NCBI GenBank assembly: GCA_035610835.1
Contig: CM069449.1
Coordinates: forward strand, 40,159,098 to 40,223,097
Origin: Ophiura sarsii
Lineage: Eukaryota; Echinodermata; Ophiuroidea; Amphilepidida; Ophiuridae
DNA length: 64,000 bases
Reading direction: 5' to 3'
Position 1 is the stretch's first letter; each line of letters starts with the position of its first letter. The notes beneath the pieces were generated by a model that was not told where the DNA came from, made no database searches, and was given only the letters and a program-made list of their open reading frames with translations. This document shows positions 46,301-57,400 of the stretch, piece after piece. The translations under genes and the position numbers were made by a program.

Positions 46301-49300
46301 ACGCACAAGAACAGAATGAACAGATACTGTGATAGTACGTCGAGAAGATGAACCCATCAAACTTACGGTCTATCGCGATCGTAAGGCAACTCACAAAGAC
46401 CATGCAGACCAATACAAGATCAGGTCGCACCATATTACATCACAATCTGGGAGTAATACGCTCCTTCCTAAAAGATAATATTGTAACGGAAGACGTTGAC
46501 AAGGAGGAAGAAGAGTAAAAAGTAAAAGATCCGCTCAAAGGCTGCGGATATCCTAATTGGACTATCGACGAGATCAAGAAACAATTGAGTACGCCAAAAC
46601 GGAAGAATTTAGAAAGTTCAAACGAAGAAGAAAGAAGATTCAAACAAGTCACTGGGCATGGTTGTCATTCTATACGTTGATAGAGTCTCAGAAAGCGTGA
46701 CACTCTCCATACAACCGATGTCATCTATTCAATACCATGCAAAAACACCCCGTACATCGGAAAGACGGGTAGAAAATTCGGGAAGCGCTTAGAGGAGCAC
46801 AATACAAAATCTGAGAGAGCGGTGACACCAGTTCGCACCAGAGCATTCCGTAATAGCTCTTAATCCGCCATTAACAAATCGGCTATCACCGACCACGTAA
46901 TGGACAAAAACCATGTTAGCGGATGGGAGGAGGCAGCGATTGTAGACCGAGAGGCTAATAAATACAAACGCTGGATCAAAGAGGCAATCGCGATTAGAAA
47001 GCAGGTCAATACAATAGCAACACTGCAACGAAGCAGCCAACATCACGTGTTGTAAACAGCAGATCGTCATCACTCCACTGCTAAATTTGAACTATGACAC
47101 ATTAAAGATTGCTGAACATGATGATTATCACTTAACTATATAACTATAAATCCTAATTGTAGGGTTGACAGCCCCCGTAAATGGACGCTGCGAATTCTTG
47201 CTGACTATAACTATCGATAAATACAGCATATTCCTGTACCAATTCATTTATATACCGTATTCTCTATTTTGAATATATCTTCAGACAAAATGCCGCGTCT
47301 AATGATAATATCGATGGGGAAAAAAAGGTTTGGACCGAAATGTGTTCCTGGATTTTTATTTTTTTATTAGACTACTTATATCCTAAACCAGAGTCTTGGT
47401 CGAACGAAGGGCCACTTACCCACAGAGGGATCGAGTTGAGGTTCAGGTGAACCCGCTGTTTCACTACTGGGCGTATACGTCGTTATTGGATTTCCCGAAG
47501 AAGTTGTCAAAGTCACAGGAGTTACAGTTGCATTTGTAGTAATTGGCTGGATGATTTCAGTTGTTGTAATTTGCGTTGTTGGAGATAGCGTTGTTATTGG
47601 ATCTGAAGTCAATAATATACAAAAATAAAACTTAAAAACCCTTAAAATAGGGCCACACGCGCGTCTGGTCCCGCTGGATCGAGAGGAGTTTGAGAGTATT
47701 TGGTAAAGAATAGAGGATATCCATACATAAACTACAAAGGGAAATCGCACCCGGCCTATGGATAATCTATCAAAACCACATTTCCAGTCAGAACGTAACA
47801 ATGACAGTCTGATGAAGGTTTCGGAAAATTGAACGTTACTTGCAATGCATTGTATTTGTCCCCAAAATATTATTTCCATTCCATTTTGGAACAATTGTGG
47901 TGAATCAACTAATCATCAACGCAGTTATCACAGCTTCCAACCAACAGCGTTATTCCAGATGTTTCCAAATAAGTAAAATAAGAAGAAAAAAAACAACCAC
48001 ATATAAGTATGATCATGATTATTGCGTTCTGCATTATGTTAACCTATATAGTTACGATTACACTTATTGTTGATCTATATACTAACCAATGGTTTCCTCA
48101 CAGACACCCGCGAATTTATTTTCACACGAAATACTGTGCCAAACAGGGTCACCCTGGTAAAGAACCATACATGTCTCATCATTTACTTCCGGTTGGTTGC
48201 TATACCAATCTGTAAAATAGGTAAATATTTTCCCAAAATAAAACAAATATGTGTAAATTAGCACTCACTCTTTTTCATTTCGGTTTATGATCATTATCAG
48301 GGGGTGGGGGCAGGAAGGGCAGAAGGAGAAGGACGACGACGACGTCGACGATTACGACGATGACGATGATTGTGAAAATGATGATGGGTGGAATGTTGGT
48401 GGTTTTCTATAGACAGATTCCATGTTTTGGAATAGCTGCCAACACAAAAGTGTTTGCAACACCGTGACGGTTCGGAGTCGCAGCCCTCTCCATTCAATAA
48501 AACCTGGCGAATGACGTCGAAATTAGTATAATCTTTACTTGAAATGTTAAGAATACTAACCAGATACTTTACAAAAATGGTCAAGGTCTATAATGTGCAT
48601 TCTGGCCAAAAGTTACTTCAATTGAGTTTAGGGTTACCTCCAAGATGGCCGCCAATCCAAAACACGGAAGGTCTCTATATAACCATCAACGTATTTCACT
48701 CTATGATTAATACAAATGACACTATCAGACGATATTAATTTAAAATTTTAAGTTTAAAAACTCACTCCAATATGAATCCGGAGGATCTTCTGTCTTCGTA
48801 TTAGTATTATATGTCTTCCCCGATCCATCAAGACACGTCCATAAATGCGCTCCATTAGCAGTACATCCTAACCAAATCTGGCCATCGGTTAAACCACCAA
48901 GGAAAGCATTTTCTACTTCGTTATCAGGTACAGCTACGTAACTCGACTTCCTCATATCGTTACATGCATTTTCAGTAACTTTAAATTTGGTCTCATCTGT
49001 CAAAACTTTATAACAGCTTCCCAGGTAAGAAATCCAACCATCTGTACACGACGACATTGCTGTATGGAGGATAAATAATGAAACATCATACAATTAAAGC
49101 ATTCACCTTGGTGTGACCAGATGGTTTGTTTAAACTTTCAGCAAAACCCAATAGAGTGTCCGTAAATTGTGAAATAAAAAGAATGCGTTAACACTGATTA
49201 AACTTGATCAAACCGATTGAAACGGGTGTAAAATGTCAGATCAAGAGTGAAACGAAATTAATCGAATTATCAAAATAGTTGGAATCCTTAAAGGGTTTAA

Positions 49301-52300
49301 TTTGCTCACCTTTAGAACTTTGCGAGGGATACTTTTGCAGTATCAAGCAAGCCCATAAGCAGATTGGAGTTGGACATGAAAAGGTGCCTGACCCTGCCCT
49401 GGTATAGTAATCCTCTGCGTCAATCTAATTCTATTCAAATTCTAATGGTTACTTTAAGTTTCGTTCAACAAGCATTTATATGCAAATGTCAACATTGATA
49501 TATATCTTCCTCTTCATTGGCACCAAACATTGGTTTGATGTTTTATGTCGGACAATTATAAACGAACGAACCTTCCGCCTTACATACGTAGTAGTTTTTC
49601 TTCTCACAATCTTGATCGTTCCACGTACCACCATTGAACATTTCTACGCAGTATTCTGTCTTACCATTAGGTTCACCTGGATGGAAATTTACGTAATCCA
49701 CCTGAAAGTATGATTTCTTTTTTATTGATTTTTATTTTACTACAATGAAGATCAACTGCGAAACTAATGAGATGATAAATAAAAGAAAGAATAATTAGAT
49801 AAATATCTTCTATACTCTATTTGGCTTCCTCTGGACAGAGTGACGTATCTAACAGGCGCAGCTTTTACGCACGCGTATGTATCTCCATCTTTCAACGCTC
49901 GTGTGTATACGCCAGCGCCTCGAGTAGGCGCGCGAGTTACGCGTATGTGCTGCAATTTAGTAGGTTACGCAGTTACGTGACTGTCTCGTGATGGCCAAAT
50001 AGACTATAGTCAGTTTAATTCTTGCTTTCAGATCATAACAATATAGGTCTTTGTTTTTCTGATGCGTCTATCCTCTTCCATTTGTAAAGTATCCTTCTGT
50101 TTCTAATATCGCTACCTTGAAGAATTGCAAGTAGTAGATCAACTTAATTATAACAGAGAAATAAATCAATATGTTTGGATCGACATCGTTGAAGGTAGTG
50201 CTGCCTGTGTGTTTTGTTTAAACATGTATATCGGGGTCTTGCTAGATTGAAATACCGTGAACGCCATCGTCAGGTTGATATTATCTGTGTGGGTTGATCA
50301 CAGTGGGTTGCAGATGCTGTCTAACTTTAGATACCCACATGACTGTCTACCTGGGGTTGTCTAGGTAGGAACTACATGTAAACACTTGGCTGCAGTCGCC
50401 AAAGTAGAGTTCAAGTTTGGATGGGGTTCTCTTCCTGGAGATACCATGGTCTTGCACTTGGTAGGCTCAAAGGTCACTTTGCATTTATCAGCCCATGCTT
50501 TCATATTGCTTAGATCACTGTTAAATTTGGTATTTCACATACTTCAACCTGAAACTCATTTGAATTAAAAACACACCTAATTACAGTACCCGTTTCCATG
50601 GTAACGGCTGCCATCTTAGATCACCGAATGACACATACATGAGCTTGCTGACTAAATATATCAAACACTACAAATGCTAGAATCATGAAATAAAAAGCAA
50701 ATTAAGGTGCACTGTAATACCTTGGCTATGGAATGAAACAAATTAATGCATTTTTAATGTCAAATACAGAAGGAAAAAAAAATGAAAATTATTGTTTTGG
50801 TCAATGTCAGTAAAAATATGTTCTAAAGAGAGTAACTTAATTCCAGTGGCGTAACCAGCGGGGGGGGGGGGGGGTGGGGGGGGGGGTGGGGGGAGGGGCG
50901 ATCCCATTGACGTCGTGTCGGTTGAGATTGACACTGTCGGTTCATTTGACAAGAGGAATCATGGAATTATAATGGTCAAAAGTACGCGCGCATGTGTCCC
51001 CCCAAAATGCAATATAATTTGGTACAAGCTTGTTTAGAGCCAAAATGTACCCTAATCGTGCCAAAATAAGGTTCAAGTCGAAAATTTGCCCCCCCCCTAA
51101 TATTGTTACGTCACTGCTTAATTCTTTTAGTTCATCCCATAGCGACTAGTTACAGCAACCGCCAGCCAAATGTGAAGGTGGTAGCCCCTGTAGTTTTCTA
51201 GATAGGACATCTGCAGTGGTGTACGTCACATAGTAAAAAAAATGTGTTTTCAAGACATTGGCCGTTTAAATTTAATCAATCAAAATAGTTGTGTTAATAA
51301 TAGCATTAACTAAAACATTTGGATTATCTTCGCAGAAATCGGATAAAATACCTATGAATTGGTGTATTTTAAAAACGATACAATACATAAGATAAAACTA
51401 TAGAATACAAAATAATCAATGTATGTAGGAAATGCAGGACATTTACCTCTTTCATATAGTTACTTTGTAAGGAAGATCCGATTTTAATCAGACTTGAAGC
51501 AAATGATAGATAACATTTTAAGCACTGTTTTAAATAGAAAATCTCATTTTATTACTCGTAAACCCTATTCAATGACATATTCCCTCTTAAAAACCTGTAA
51601 AACAAGCTACTTCAACTATCTTGTAAATAAACATGCTAATTTCTAATTTTAAAAATACAATACAGCAGATATATTATATTGGCCCCGGAAGTGTTATTCC
51701 TATTCCGGAATTGTTATTGCTCCGCTTCAATTTGTATTATATTTATTATTTTCAATTGAGCTATTGACGAAAAACCCGTGCAAAACCGAGTTAACATATT
51801 ATAACCAAAATGATTCACAATCACCGTACCTTTCTGCCTAAAAACGAACGGACCAGTTGGCCCCGAAATGTTGACACAAGTATTTATGAAAAATCTATAA
51901 AATAAAAAAAACCACGAAAGCAACCTTACATTTGATCCGTCAATCCAAAAGAATTCTTCTTCGGCAGCTTTATCATACAAGCCGATCCATGTGTTCTCTT
52001 CTACAATTTCTATCAAAATGATAACCATGATGATAATAATAGTGACAATCATCGCCATCGTCATTGTCATCATCAACGTCATCGTCATTGTCGTCGTCAT
52101 TGTCATCGTCATCGCAATCGTCATAACCGTAGTCGTCGTCATGGTCGTCACCGTCATCTTTATCCTCGTCGTCACCGTCATCGTCATCGTCAATGTCTAC
52201 AGATACATCTACATCAACATTCAAATAATACAGTCGACAGTTCATACATAAATACACATTTAAATGATGGCCTAAAATATAAAAGTATGACCTTGGAGTG

Positions 52301-54925
52301 TTTATGGTCACAGGTCACTAATAGGTATATCAAATAAGGTGGGATCGTTTCAAAAAATCATTAAAATCGTGATACGTGTCTTTATTTTAAATAGAAGTTG
52401 TCAAAAAACATAACATTTTTGGTATCATATTAAAGACAATTTATCCAGCTACCGAATAAAAAAAGAATTAAAGCCACATGTTTAGCAACAGTGAAGTTAT
52501 CAATGTAAACGTCGAGTGAGTCAAGGGTGGGACCGGTGGATGAGGCGCCGGTGGATGAGGCGCCCATATGTTTCTACACAAAATAGCAGAAAACTAGAAC
52601 TTTTGAAATTGATGCCATTTTAAAAGTATACATAGGAAAGTTTTCAAACTCTCATATGTGTTAATACCATGTGCCTGCTACTATGAATACTAATATTGAA
52701 TTGTTATCTAGACATTCTCTACTAGAATATGATGTTCAATTCAGGGAGTGTTTTAATGTAAAGAATACACAGTTTTATTCATTTTATTGATTAAACAATG
52801 GCCAAATCGCAGTCTCTCTATTTCATTTGTGTGACTCTTCGGTCCTTTTCTACCCTGGGTAGTAAAACATTTAACTAAAAAATCCAGAAGTGTTTCTTCA
52901 CAGAATTTTTCATAGATTTATGAAAGATTTGCTATTTAGACCTATTTTGGACCACCCTGTATTCAAAATAAAAGGAACTTTAACGATATTCATATAGTTC
53001 ATTTTGATAACCATTTTCTTTTAAATTAAATAGTCCATGCTAACTAAATTTCATAGAATATTATATACAAACCTTCATTTTATGCATTATTTCATCATAA
53101 TTTTAGACACCCTGTACTTTTCCTGTGTACATTTTGGGCAAATGATTCTTAGCAAATTTGGTAGCACCTTCTGCGGTTGTTCTGATTTTGGTGACTATTT
53201 TCAGCTAAACCCTAACTGTACAAAGTATCAAAATATTTTGTGAGGAGAAAAAACGATCAACTTTTTATGTTCCACCCTGTAACATTTTTACACACCCTGT
53301 ATAATTTGATTCTTTTTTTGCAAAAATGAAAAACCTTGAATCATAAGCTTTCAAACAATGTATAGTTTGTGGGTCATTAAGTATGTAAAACTTAAGTTTT
53401 GTCCCGTTTAATCAGAATTGGTGCATTTCTCAACAATATTAGAAGTGAAACATTTTTTTGGACCAGTTTGTGACTTCTGACCTTATGGTATGTGGCCCGG
53501 TAGTAATTTGCATCGCTGAAACCAATCGATTGTGCAATTGTTGTTCAATCAGATAACTATCCTAATGTTACCTACCTGCAATGAATGTGTTTTCTTCTGC
53601 ACTGTGTATAGCAGTAAGAGTTGAACCCCTGTCTACACAATCCGTAGCGGCTTCTTGATATTTCAACTTGGTATTTGAGAAATAGTAGCAGTGATCACTG
53701 TGATTCGTCCATCCAACTTTACAACTCAGTTCTAATAGTGAATGTACATTTGTCGCAGAAAAAATATTTTGAAAACAGACTGTAAGAAGGAATTTGAATC
53801 GAACTCAAATTACCAGTCAATTAACAAAATACGTGGACAAGTTTATCAACGTTTGGTGTAAGCTAAAAAAAACTTAATTGATTTCAACAGTAACATTTAT
53901 TTGAACAATCAATATTTATATATATACGACGTAAACCATTTACACATTTAAGTAGCCCACCGCCCACGTCTCCTTTTGTGTCTGCGATCCTGGTTCTTAT
54001 GATGTGAAGATATCTCTTCTCTGTCTGCATGTCTCGAGTCATGTATTTGCAAGAATGCGGAGAGAGTCGTGGTGCACCAATTTTTGTGTATTCCTTACTT
54101 GATTATTTGCAATTAGTTGTAACATGTTATGGTTTTATATTGTAAATGTTGTTTTCTTTTTTGTACTTAGTTTTGTGACGCGCCCAGAGGTACCTTGCGT
54201 TTGGGCCCTATAGTAAATCATTTAAAAAAAAAAAAAATATTATGACTGTTCTTCCGGTAGTACGCCCTTTAATCTAATACAGCTGTTTTAAGGTGTTGCA
54301 GTGAGTATTTCAGATATCGGGAAATCCTTAGCGACTGACTGTCAATCAAAGTTGATATTATTCTTTACGCAATATGGATCATTCGGGCTATGGTTTACGT
54401 CGTAGTCAGGTATTTGTTAGCCTAAGGGCTGTGAGACTTAGCCAGTCACAACGCAGATAACAGATAAGAAGATTTGGGCGTAACTTTGACAAAATACAAT
54501 TTTTGAATGAGATTTTAAATCAGTTCATCCTAAACTCCGTGAGAGCCAGTTCAATCAGTTCCAGATTGGCGAGAAATGTACGTTTTTGAACTCTCCGCGC
54601 GCAAAAGTAATCCATACGCGCGCAGTTTTAGTCAAACACACGCGTCACGCATCCGGTTTAGAGTGCGGTTGTTGCGATCATGTGCGGCTACAGCCTTCTG
54701 TATTCATTCGCTAAGGCTTCACCAATTTGGAACTGATCAAACTATAGTCGCTTGTATGAGTTAAAAAGCACCGCTCGGCTACACTACTCATCATACCCCA
54801 GTGGCGTAGCTAGGATTTTTTCAGGGGGGGGGGGGGGGGTGACAAGATTTCTAAAATTTTCGTAAAAGGTTGCCCCAATTTTTTTATAGTCACTTACCTC
54901 GTGAATTTCACGTAAGTGGTGGTGG

Positions 54926-54962
<37 letters not shown>

Positions 54963-55705
54963 GGGGGAGGGGGGGGGGGTTTAAGGTCATTTTCGCACAG
55001 TCCAAAACAAATCGCACAGTCCAAAAAGATCCGCACAGTAAATGTACTATATGTACAATTTTGCCTTCTATTTGGCTAATAACCTCGGTCTTTTTTCTCA
55101 ATTTTTTCATATTTACTTTTTTTCTCACCCCCTTTTTTTTAAAGGGGGTGGGGGCGGGGGCCCAAATTGGTTTTTTTCGTCAGGGGGGCATTTGCCACCC
55201 CCTGCCCCCACCCCTGAGCTACACCACTGTCATACCCACTTTAAGCCAAATACTATCCAAACGTATCACACAAAACTAGTGCATAATACATACAAGGTGT
55301 CGAATGACAAAAGATGGGTATATTATTTTGAATATATCAACAATTCGGACCAAATTATCAGATGGTCATAGCATAGTCAAACTCAGGAACTCACCTTGCA
55401 TAGAAACATCCGTAGGAAATGAAAACAGGTAAATCATGCCACCCCCTGCCCCCACCCCTGAGCTACACCACTGTCATACCCACTTTAAGCCAAATACTAT
55501 CCAAACGTATCACACAAAACTAGTGCATAATACATACAAGGTGTCGAATGACAAAAGATGGGTATATTATTTTGAATATATCAACAATTCGGAACAAATT
55601 ATCAGATGGTCATAGCATAGTCAAACTCAGGAACTCACCTTGCATAGAAACATCCGTAGGAAATGAAAACAGGTAAATCATGGTCAAGATTAACAAAATG
55701 TTCAT
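40096..55705 (-). CDS. Gene C: complete two-C-type-lectin-domain receptor with ITAM-like tail
   Basis: Nine minus-strand exons: 55639-55705, 53576-53731, 51930-52000, 49572-49701, 48766-49059, 48087-48209, 47420-47602, 45238-45316, 40096-40342. Together they give exactly 450 codons including the stop, with every phase matching. Order: signal peptide (1 to about 21), lectin domain 1 (23-141) with EPN 108-110 and WND 125-127, lectin domain 2 (142-280) with QPE and no WND, stalk (281-341), membrane span (about 342-364) ending MKKR, and an 81-residue tail. The tail has Y401-TEL, ten residues, Y415-QKL, which fits YxxL-x(6-12)-YxxL, the ITAM pattern. Predicted cell-surface lectin able to recruit tandem-SH2 kinases if phosphorylated. 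The last intron (4.9 kb) carries Penelope and hAT-type insertions. The gene neighbours discoidin genes B and D. Confidence 0.9.
40690..41660. mobile_element. Foldback element with GGTGTCA repeats
   Basis: Begins ACTGAAAAATAATTTGGTGT and is filled with GGTGTCA/TGACACC words. Inverted arms of 80 bases at 41028-41107 and 41316-41395 are almost perfect. Two larger direct blocks around GGTTACCTGAGGACCCATTT occur at 40833 and 40931. Right limit uncertain. Confidence 0.55.
41459..41575. repeat. 21-bp palindromic tandem repeat
   Basis: Five to six units of TTGGTGTCAGAATTACACCAA, one with a single change. Each unit is itself an inverted repeat. Confidence 0.92.
41804..42530 (+). mobile_element. Penelope-like relic (copy 2), uninterrupted
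   Basis: Same element as the split relic at 1155-6480, here continuous, with [27 protein letters not shown] and SGYERRLK still readable but with stops. A stretch of about 30 bases after TCTGATGAAGAA is deleted relative to copy 1. Dead. Confidence 0.8.
42735..43035. repeat. 47-bp tandem repeat, six units
   Basis: Unit starts GGTGTGTATAAAACAAAGAC, continues CTAGAAAACAAAGACCTAAG and ends ACCCTAG. The first unit carries extra 7-bp AGACCTA steps. Not found at the paralogous place in gene A. Confidence 0.9.
43036..44073. other. Gene C last intron, no gene
   Basis: Contains a second copy of TGTTATGTGGATGTCGGGAA (43192), first seen at 42572, and at 43985-44060 a copy of GCTAGACAACTGGTC...CGGCCAAGCGGTTTTGTA, which continues the homology with 7218-7310 of gene A. 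Confidence 0.5.
44082..45219. mobile_element. hAT-type element with palindromic arrays in gene C
   Basis: Inverted ends GTAAAAAGTGTAATTTAGGT and near-complement, flanked by ACAGTATT (44074-44081) and CCAGTATT (45220-45227); the unoccupied site TCCAGTATTTTATACATAC is preserved at 7309-7330 in gene A. Subterminal CCAGTATCG-NN-CGATACTGG palindromes lie at both ends (44100-44165, 44985-45200). No transposase. Confidence 0.75.
45238..45316 (-). CDS. Gene C exon 8: transmembrane span
   Basis: Encodes [20 protein letters not shown], then LLMKK plus a split Arg. Acceptor TTCTAG, donor GTATGT, phase 2. A hAT-type insertion (44082-45219) starts only 18 bases past the donor. Confidence 0.9.
45616..46075. 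mobile_element. One-armed relative of the 16177-17260 MITE
   Basis: Starts CAGGCTGTCTCAAAATGATT and follows the 16-kb element through GAATATCGGATTTATCAA and GGTAACAGAAG-type sequence to about 46075, where a Penelope relic begins; the right arm is missing. Confidence 0.6.
46080..47095 (+). mobile_element. Penelope-like relic (second family) with RT and GIY-YIG remnants
   Basis: Plus-strand translation in broken frames shows [10 protein letters not shown] (reverse-transcriptase active site) near 46198 and, near 46730-47000, a [20 protein letters not shown] segment followed by [23 protein letters not shown] and R-x-x-KEAI, the signature of the GIY-YIG endonuclease of Penelope elements. Several stops; dead. 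Different from the YRDD family at 41804. Confidence 0.75.
47420..47602 (-). CDS. Gene C exon 7: Thr/Ser/Pro stalk
   Basis: Encodes a 61-residue stalk beginning [19 protein letters not shown]. About half the length of the gene A stalk because the internal block occurs once. Donor GTAAGT, phase 1 both sides. Confidence 0.9.
48087..48209 (-). CDS. Gene C exon 6: end of lectin domain 2
   Basis: Encodes [20 protein letters not shown], then [14 protein letters not shown]. As in gene A, QPE replaces the usual sugar-binding triplet and WND is absent. Acceptor TTACAG, donor GTTAGT. Confidence 0.92.
48766..49059 (-). CDS. Gene C exon 5: first part of lectin domain 2
   Basis: Ninety-eight residues, [20 protein letters not shown] onward, with [20 protein letters not shown] and [14 protein letters not shown]. 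Acceptor ATACAG, donor GTGAGT. Highly similar to gene A exon 5 and open throughout. Confidence 0.92.
49572..49701 (-). CDS. Gene C exon 4: sugar-binding end of lectin domain 1
   Basis: Encodes [18 protein letters not shown] and GGTWNDQDC...YYVCKAE, with the canonical EPN and WND motifs. Acceptor TTTCAG, weak donor GTTCGT shared with gene A. Confidence 0.92.
49702..50843. other. Gene C intron, nothing recognised
   Basis: AT-rich, with an R/Y-alternating CGCGTATGT-rich patch at 49855-49950 and no exon or clean repeat boundary. Confidence 0.4.
50844..51116. mobile_element. hAT-type MITE, complete
   Basis: Ends CAGTGGCGTAACC... and ...TGTTACGTCACTG with perfect 8-bp target duplication CTTAATTC (50836-50843, 51117-51124). 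Carries an interrupted G run near its left end. Confidence 0.85.
51930..52000 (-). CDS. Gene C exon 3: lectin domain 1, WIGL segment
   Basis: Encodes [20 protein letters not shown] and GSN. Acceptor TTGTAG, donor GTAAGG, phase 0 out. Six codons shorter than the gene A exon, mostly at its 5' side. Confidence 0.9.
52025..52200. repeat. GTCATC-type microsatellite
   Basis: Irregular GTC/ATC trinucleotide tract in the lectin domain 1 intron, 25 bases upstream of gene C exon 3. It makes false Asp-rich or Val/Ile-rich frames. Confidence 0.9.
52740..53460. other. Cluster of mariner-type CACCCTGTA ends
   Basis: CCACCCTGTA or CACCCTGTA occurs four times (about 52953, 53108, 53274, 53293), apparently several decayed elements inserted into one another. 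No complete pair could be assigned. Confidence 0.4.
53576..53731 (-). CDS. Gene C exon 2: first third of lectin domain 1
   Basis: Encodes [18 protein letters not shown], then [19 protein letters not shown]. Acceptor ATTAG, donor GTAGGT, phase 1 both sides. Close homologue of gene A exon 2. Confidence 0.92.
53950..54240 (+). mobile_element. Possible retroposon 3' end with A tail
   Basis: Ends GCGCCCAGAGG...GGGCCCTATAGTAAATCATTT followed by an A run (54222-54236). Such a GGGCCCTATA..-polyA ending is typical of LINE or SINE 3' ends, but no coding part or clear target duplication was found. Confidence 0.35.
54799..55229. mobile_element. hAT-type MITE with long G run
   Basis: Ends CAGTGGCGTAGCTAGG and CTGAGCTACACCACTG with perfect 8-bp target duplication TCATACCC (54791-54798, 55230-55237). 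Its core includes G runs of more than 30 bases at 54928 onward. Confidence 0.85.
55194..55681. repeat. 244-bp tandem duplication across gene C exon 1
   Basis: 55194-55437 is repeated at 55438-55681 with almost no change (GGACC/GGAAC near 55353 and 55597). The unit includes the right end of the hAT MITE and the 3' part of the signal exon with its donor, so a second splice donor lies 244 bases downstream of the real one. Confidence 0.92.
55639..55705 (-). CDS. Gene C exon 1: signal peptide
   Basis: Starts [15 protein letters not shown], 22 residues, donor GTGAGT in phase 1. The last 43 bases of this exon and its donor are also present in a tandem copy at 55395-55437, which lacks the ATG. Confidence 0.87.
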
Positions 55706-55745
55706 CGTCAATGTTGTCCCGTTCGGAATATGGTATAACATGAAT

Positions 55746-55771
55746 GGATATTATATCAACCAACGAAAAGT
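55746..55771 (-). promoter_or_regulatory. Possible gene C core promoter
   Basis: About 45-65 bases upstream of the gene C ATG the minus strand reads GTTGGTTGATATAATATCC, conserved in arrangement with gene A. TATA-like, but no transcription start is known. Confidence 0.3.
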
Positions 55772-56102
55772 TCAATTCCGGTGAACCTGTGTATCACTAT
55801 CATTTGCACATAATATGTGAAAGATGAATCCGATAAGTATTGTACAGTAGTAATAGTGTAACGATCTGTACCAACTTGGATCATAATTATGGCTCATACC
55901 ATGATCAAAGGTTATAATTGCTTTTGCAATATTATGCTTACCCTAATAGGCTAAACTTAAAGCATTGTCAATCATATGCACACATTTACACAGTGGTTAT
56001 CATAGAATAATATTTATCAGACTTGTCAAATATAAATACAAAGTTTGTTCTTGTTCGAAGTATAGCGAGATGAGGTTCAAAAAGGTTTTGATGTACATAT
56101 AT

Positions 56103-56793
56103 GCGTAAGCTGTCCAACAAAATGTTATGCAATAAAAGGGCCACATTTTAGTTTGTGACGTAATCGATGTAATGTTTTTCAAGGCCAAGGGAAAATGCAT
56201 GTTTTTGTCCAAAAGCATGCATGAAACAAGTTTGGGTATAACGCGATATTGAATTGACTTTAAAAACTTAAAATAGTCATTATATTAGTTCTGTATTTGG
56301 AGCAAGATTATTATGTTCCATTTAGACGTTATAGGCTACAATGCAGTGAATGAGTCCAAACATGCCATTTGTTTTGTTGCTCATAAATTCAGCATATTGG
56401 AAGAGGTCAACGTTGATTTTTGTTTGTTTATTTGACCTGGGTCAAGACTTCCGCAATATTGCTTTTGTCATTTTAACTTTTTTAAAATTTGACCTATTTT
56501 GACCTTTGCCCCCATAACCGTTGGGTGTACGAAAAAGGGAGTTTTTTCATGTTTGAGGACAATCGGGCAACTTTTGAAATTTGACCCCAGATGACCTTTG
56601 ACCTTGGAAGACTTGAATGTGTTACCAAGGATTACAACTATAGAGATTAATCATCGGGCCTCTCAATATCGCGTTATACCCAAATTTGTTTCATGCATTT
56701 TCCCCTTGGCCTTGAAAAACATTACATCGATTACGTCACAAACTCAAATGTGGCCCTTTTATTACATAACATTTTGCTGGACAGCTTTCGCAA
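56103..56793. mobile_element. Foldback MITE upstream of gene C
   Basis: Arms of about 150 bases: GCTGTCCAACAAAATGTTAT...GGCCACATTT...CAAGGCCAAGGG at the left and the complement at the right. The middle contains TTTGACCTTTG-type words. Non-coding. Confidence 0.7.
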
Positions 56794-57119
56794 ACAAATG
56801 ATCCTTAATATCACACCATGGTGGCAAAATTCGAGGCCACATTTGCACTTTTCAACCAGTGGTGCGATACTTTTTTCCATGTGTATATATTAACCAAAAC
56901 TATAGTCTGTTATGCCCCCTCTGATCACATGCCTGTCCGCAACATGCCCCCACTCCGAAATTAAGGCCCCTAGTCACGCCGCTATGTTCAAGTATTTCCT
57001 CTTTTTTTGGCCTTATTATACCCATTGTAATGATTTTCACTAGCTTGAATTTATATCACATCGATCAAGTGCGTTATCGTGTTGCTTTTACCATAGACTA
57101 TGTTTTAACATGTTTACAG

Positions 57120-57400
57120 ATCTTAGTTCCGGAAATTATTATGAACTCAAATTCAAAATATGAGTCAAACTATACAGGTATTTACATAGCGATTATGATA
57201 TGAATAATATTGATCTTGCTGATAATAATGTAGATTTACAATGGGAACAAGGTATATTTTATGTTCAACTGTAAGGGCGTTTTTGCCTGCGAGGTCATAT
57301 TCATCAGATGGTAGTGAATATCATTGGCCCTGTTCTGCAATTCGCATTCTTACAAATAGGTTTCTATCAAATCACACATTGCAAATATCACAACTCATGT
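57120..57400. other. Paralogous block matching 25230-25376 plus 26748-26900
   Basis: Shares AACTCAAA...ATATGAGTCAA, CAGGTATT-A-ATAGCGATTATGAT and AAGGTATATT with the left unit and supplies the empty site of the mariner-type element there. No gene. Confidence 0.7.

Noticed and set aside
47621..47894. Upstream extension of the gene C stalk reading frame
   Set aside because: The frame stays open by chance past the acceptor; a CAG acceptor at 47603 with correct phase gives the conserved exon start.
51973..52311. Asp-rich minus-strand frame and its Val/Ile-rich plus-strand mirror
   Set aside because: Both are the GTC/ATC microsatellite beside gene C exon 3.
54784..55128. Pro-rich minus-strand and Gly-rich plus-strand frames
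   Set aside because: Created by the G runs of the hAT MITE 54799-55229.
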